Origin: Rhizopus sp. PT2906
Lineage: Eukaryota; Mucoromycota; Mucoromycetes; Mucorales; Rhizopodaceae
Length of the DNA: 64,000 nucleotides
Assembly (NCBI GenBank): GCA_025529335.1
Contig: JAMYHX010000199.1
Span: 1-64,000, forward strand
Reading direction: 5' to 3'
The translations under genes were made by a program, and so were the position numbers. Of this stretch, positions 63,778 to 64,000 are shown in pieces (positions within the stretch are counted from its first letter, which is position 1; each line of letters starts with the position of its first letter). The notes under the pieces were generated by a model. The model saw only the letters and a list, made by a program, of their open reading frames with translations. It was not told where the DNA came from and did no database searches.

Positions 63778-64000
63778 ATGTCAATGTCTTCTTTTTCTCC
63801 AACATTATCTATTGATAAGATTAGTCACTACAGGCGTCAAACATGGACAGGCCAATCCCGCCATAGGTGCAATCCAAATCTTTTGCGATGGTATTCTGTA
63901 CGTTATCAAAAGCATCCAAGACTGTCGAAAAGAAAATCAATACAATACTATCGTCATTTCCGACAAACAACCATGTCTACTCTAACAAGCTCTACAGATT
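63778..64000 (+). CDS. 5' end of an unidentified gene running off the right edge
   Basis: From the ATG at 63778 the frame stays open to base 64000 (74 codons). The segment is strongly basic and hydroxylated (ISHYRRQTWTGQSRHRCNPN, VRYQKHPRLSKRKSIQYYRH) with few acids, which fits a mitochondrial presequence. An internal ATG (MSTLTSSTD) near the end could start a second, shorter form. Nothing is recognisable yet. Confidence 0.5.
   Translation, partial: MSMSSFSPTLSIDKISHYRRQTWTGQSRHRCNPNLLRWYSVRYQKHPRLSKRKSIQYYRHFRQTTMSTLTSSTD

Noticed and set aside
1..64000. CRISPR array, bacterial operon, rRNA operon
   Set aside because: No regularly spaced direct repeats with unique spacers, no Shine-Dalgarno-led gene strings and no rRNA sequence; all real genes have eukaryotic features.

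Overview
The window is nuclear DNA of a filamentous fungus, most likely an early-diverging one of the Mucorales/Mucoromycota type. The genome is AT-rich. Protein genes carry many short introns (about 45-70 bases, GT..AG). The gene set is fungal: an AKR1-type ankyrin/DHHC palmitoyltransferase, a VTS1 SAM protein, an nrc-2/Fpk1 flippase kinase, a ran1-type kinase, a HOY1-like homeodomain factor, ALG8, and a divergent H3/H4 pair. The mobile-element debris also resembles what I recall from Mucorales, but I name no species. Exon joins were worked out by hand from splice signals, reading phase and family conservation. Unless stated otherwise, the joined reading frames close without internal stops.

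Layout. 1-1620: repeat debris with a broken RNA-dependent RNA polymerase. 2876-4875 (-): AGC kinase. 5931-6635 (+): small basic protein with an RVSF motif. 6790-15155: accessory block of Tc1/mariner remnants, a MITE, a decayed member of a fungal orphan family, and a pair of inverted terminal sequences 7 kb apart. 15275-23034: rRNA methyltransferase RsmH, palmitoyltransferase AKR1, PIN nuclease SWT1 and a homeodomain factor. 23035-29700: second accessory block, with a TA-flanked 2.1-kb element, two MITE families, transposase debris and a second copy of the module at 420-870. 29701-30501 (-): PH protein. 32295-40703: VTS1, ribosomal protein L16/uL13, a PPR protein, nicotinamide riboside kinase and a GH16 glucanase. 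40800-41110 (-): Helitron-like debris. 41787-51650: PKA catalytic subunit, ALG8, an orphan, a CPA2-type cation/H+ antiporter and a ran1-like kinase. 51651-55836: gene-poor stretch holding a dead Fanzor/TnpB-like nuclease. 55837-64000: PX protein, Yra1-like RRM protein, THP1/PCID2, H4 and H3, CDC37, and the start of one more gene.

How the genes fit together. The last 8 kb is a housekeeping cluster. The Yra1-like and THP1-like genes are neighbours and belong to the same mRNA-export route (TREX/TREX-2). H3 and H4 diverge from a shared promoter with two ACGCGT cell-cycle boxes, and the H4 start codon is split by an intron. SWT1 lies tail-to-tail with AKR1 and also belongs to nuclear mRNA surveillance. 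Kinase signalling is well represented (nrc-2/Fpk1, PKA, ran1). The accessory blocks hold only broken mobile elements. No CRISPR array, bacterial operon, tRNA or rRNA gene was found.
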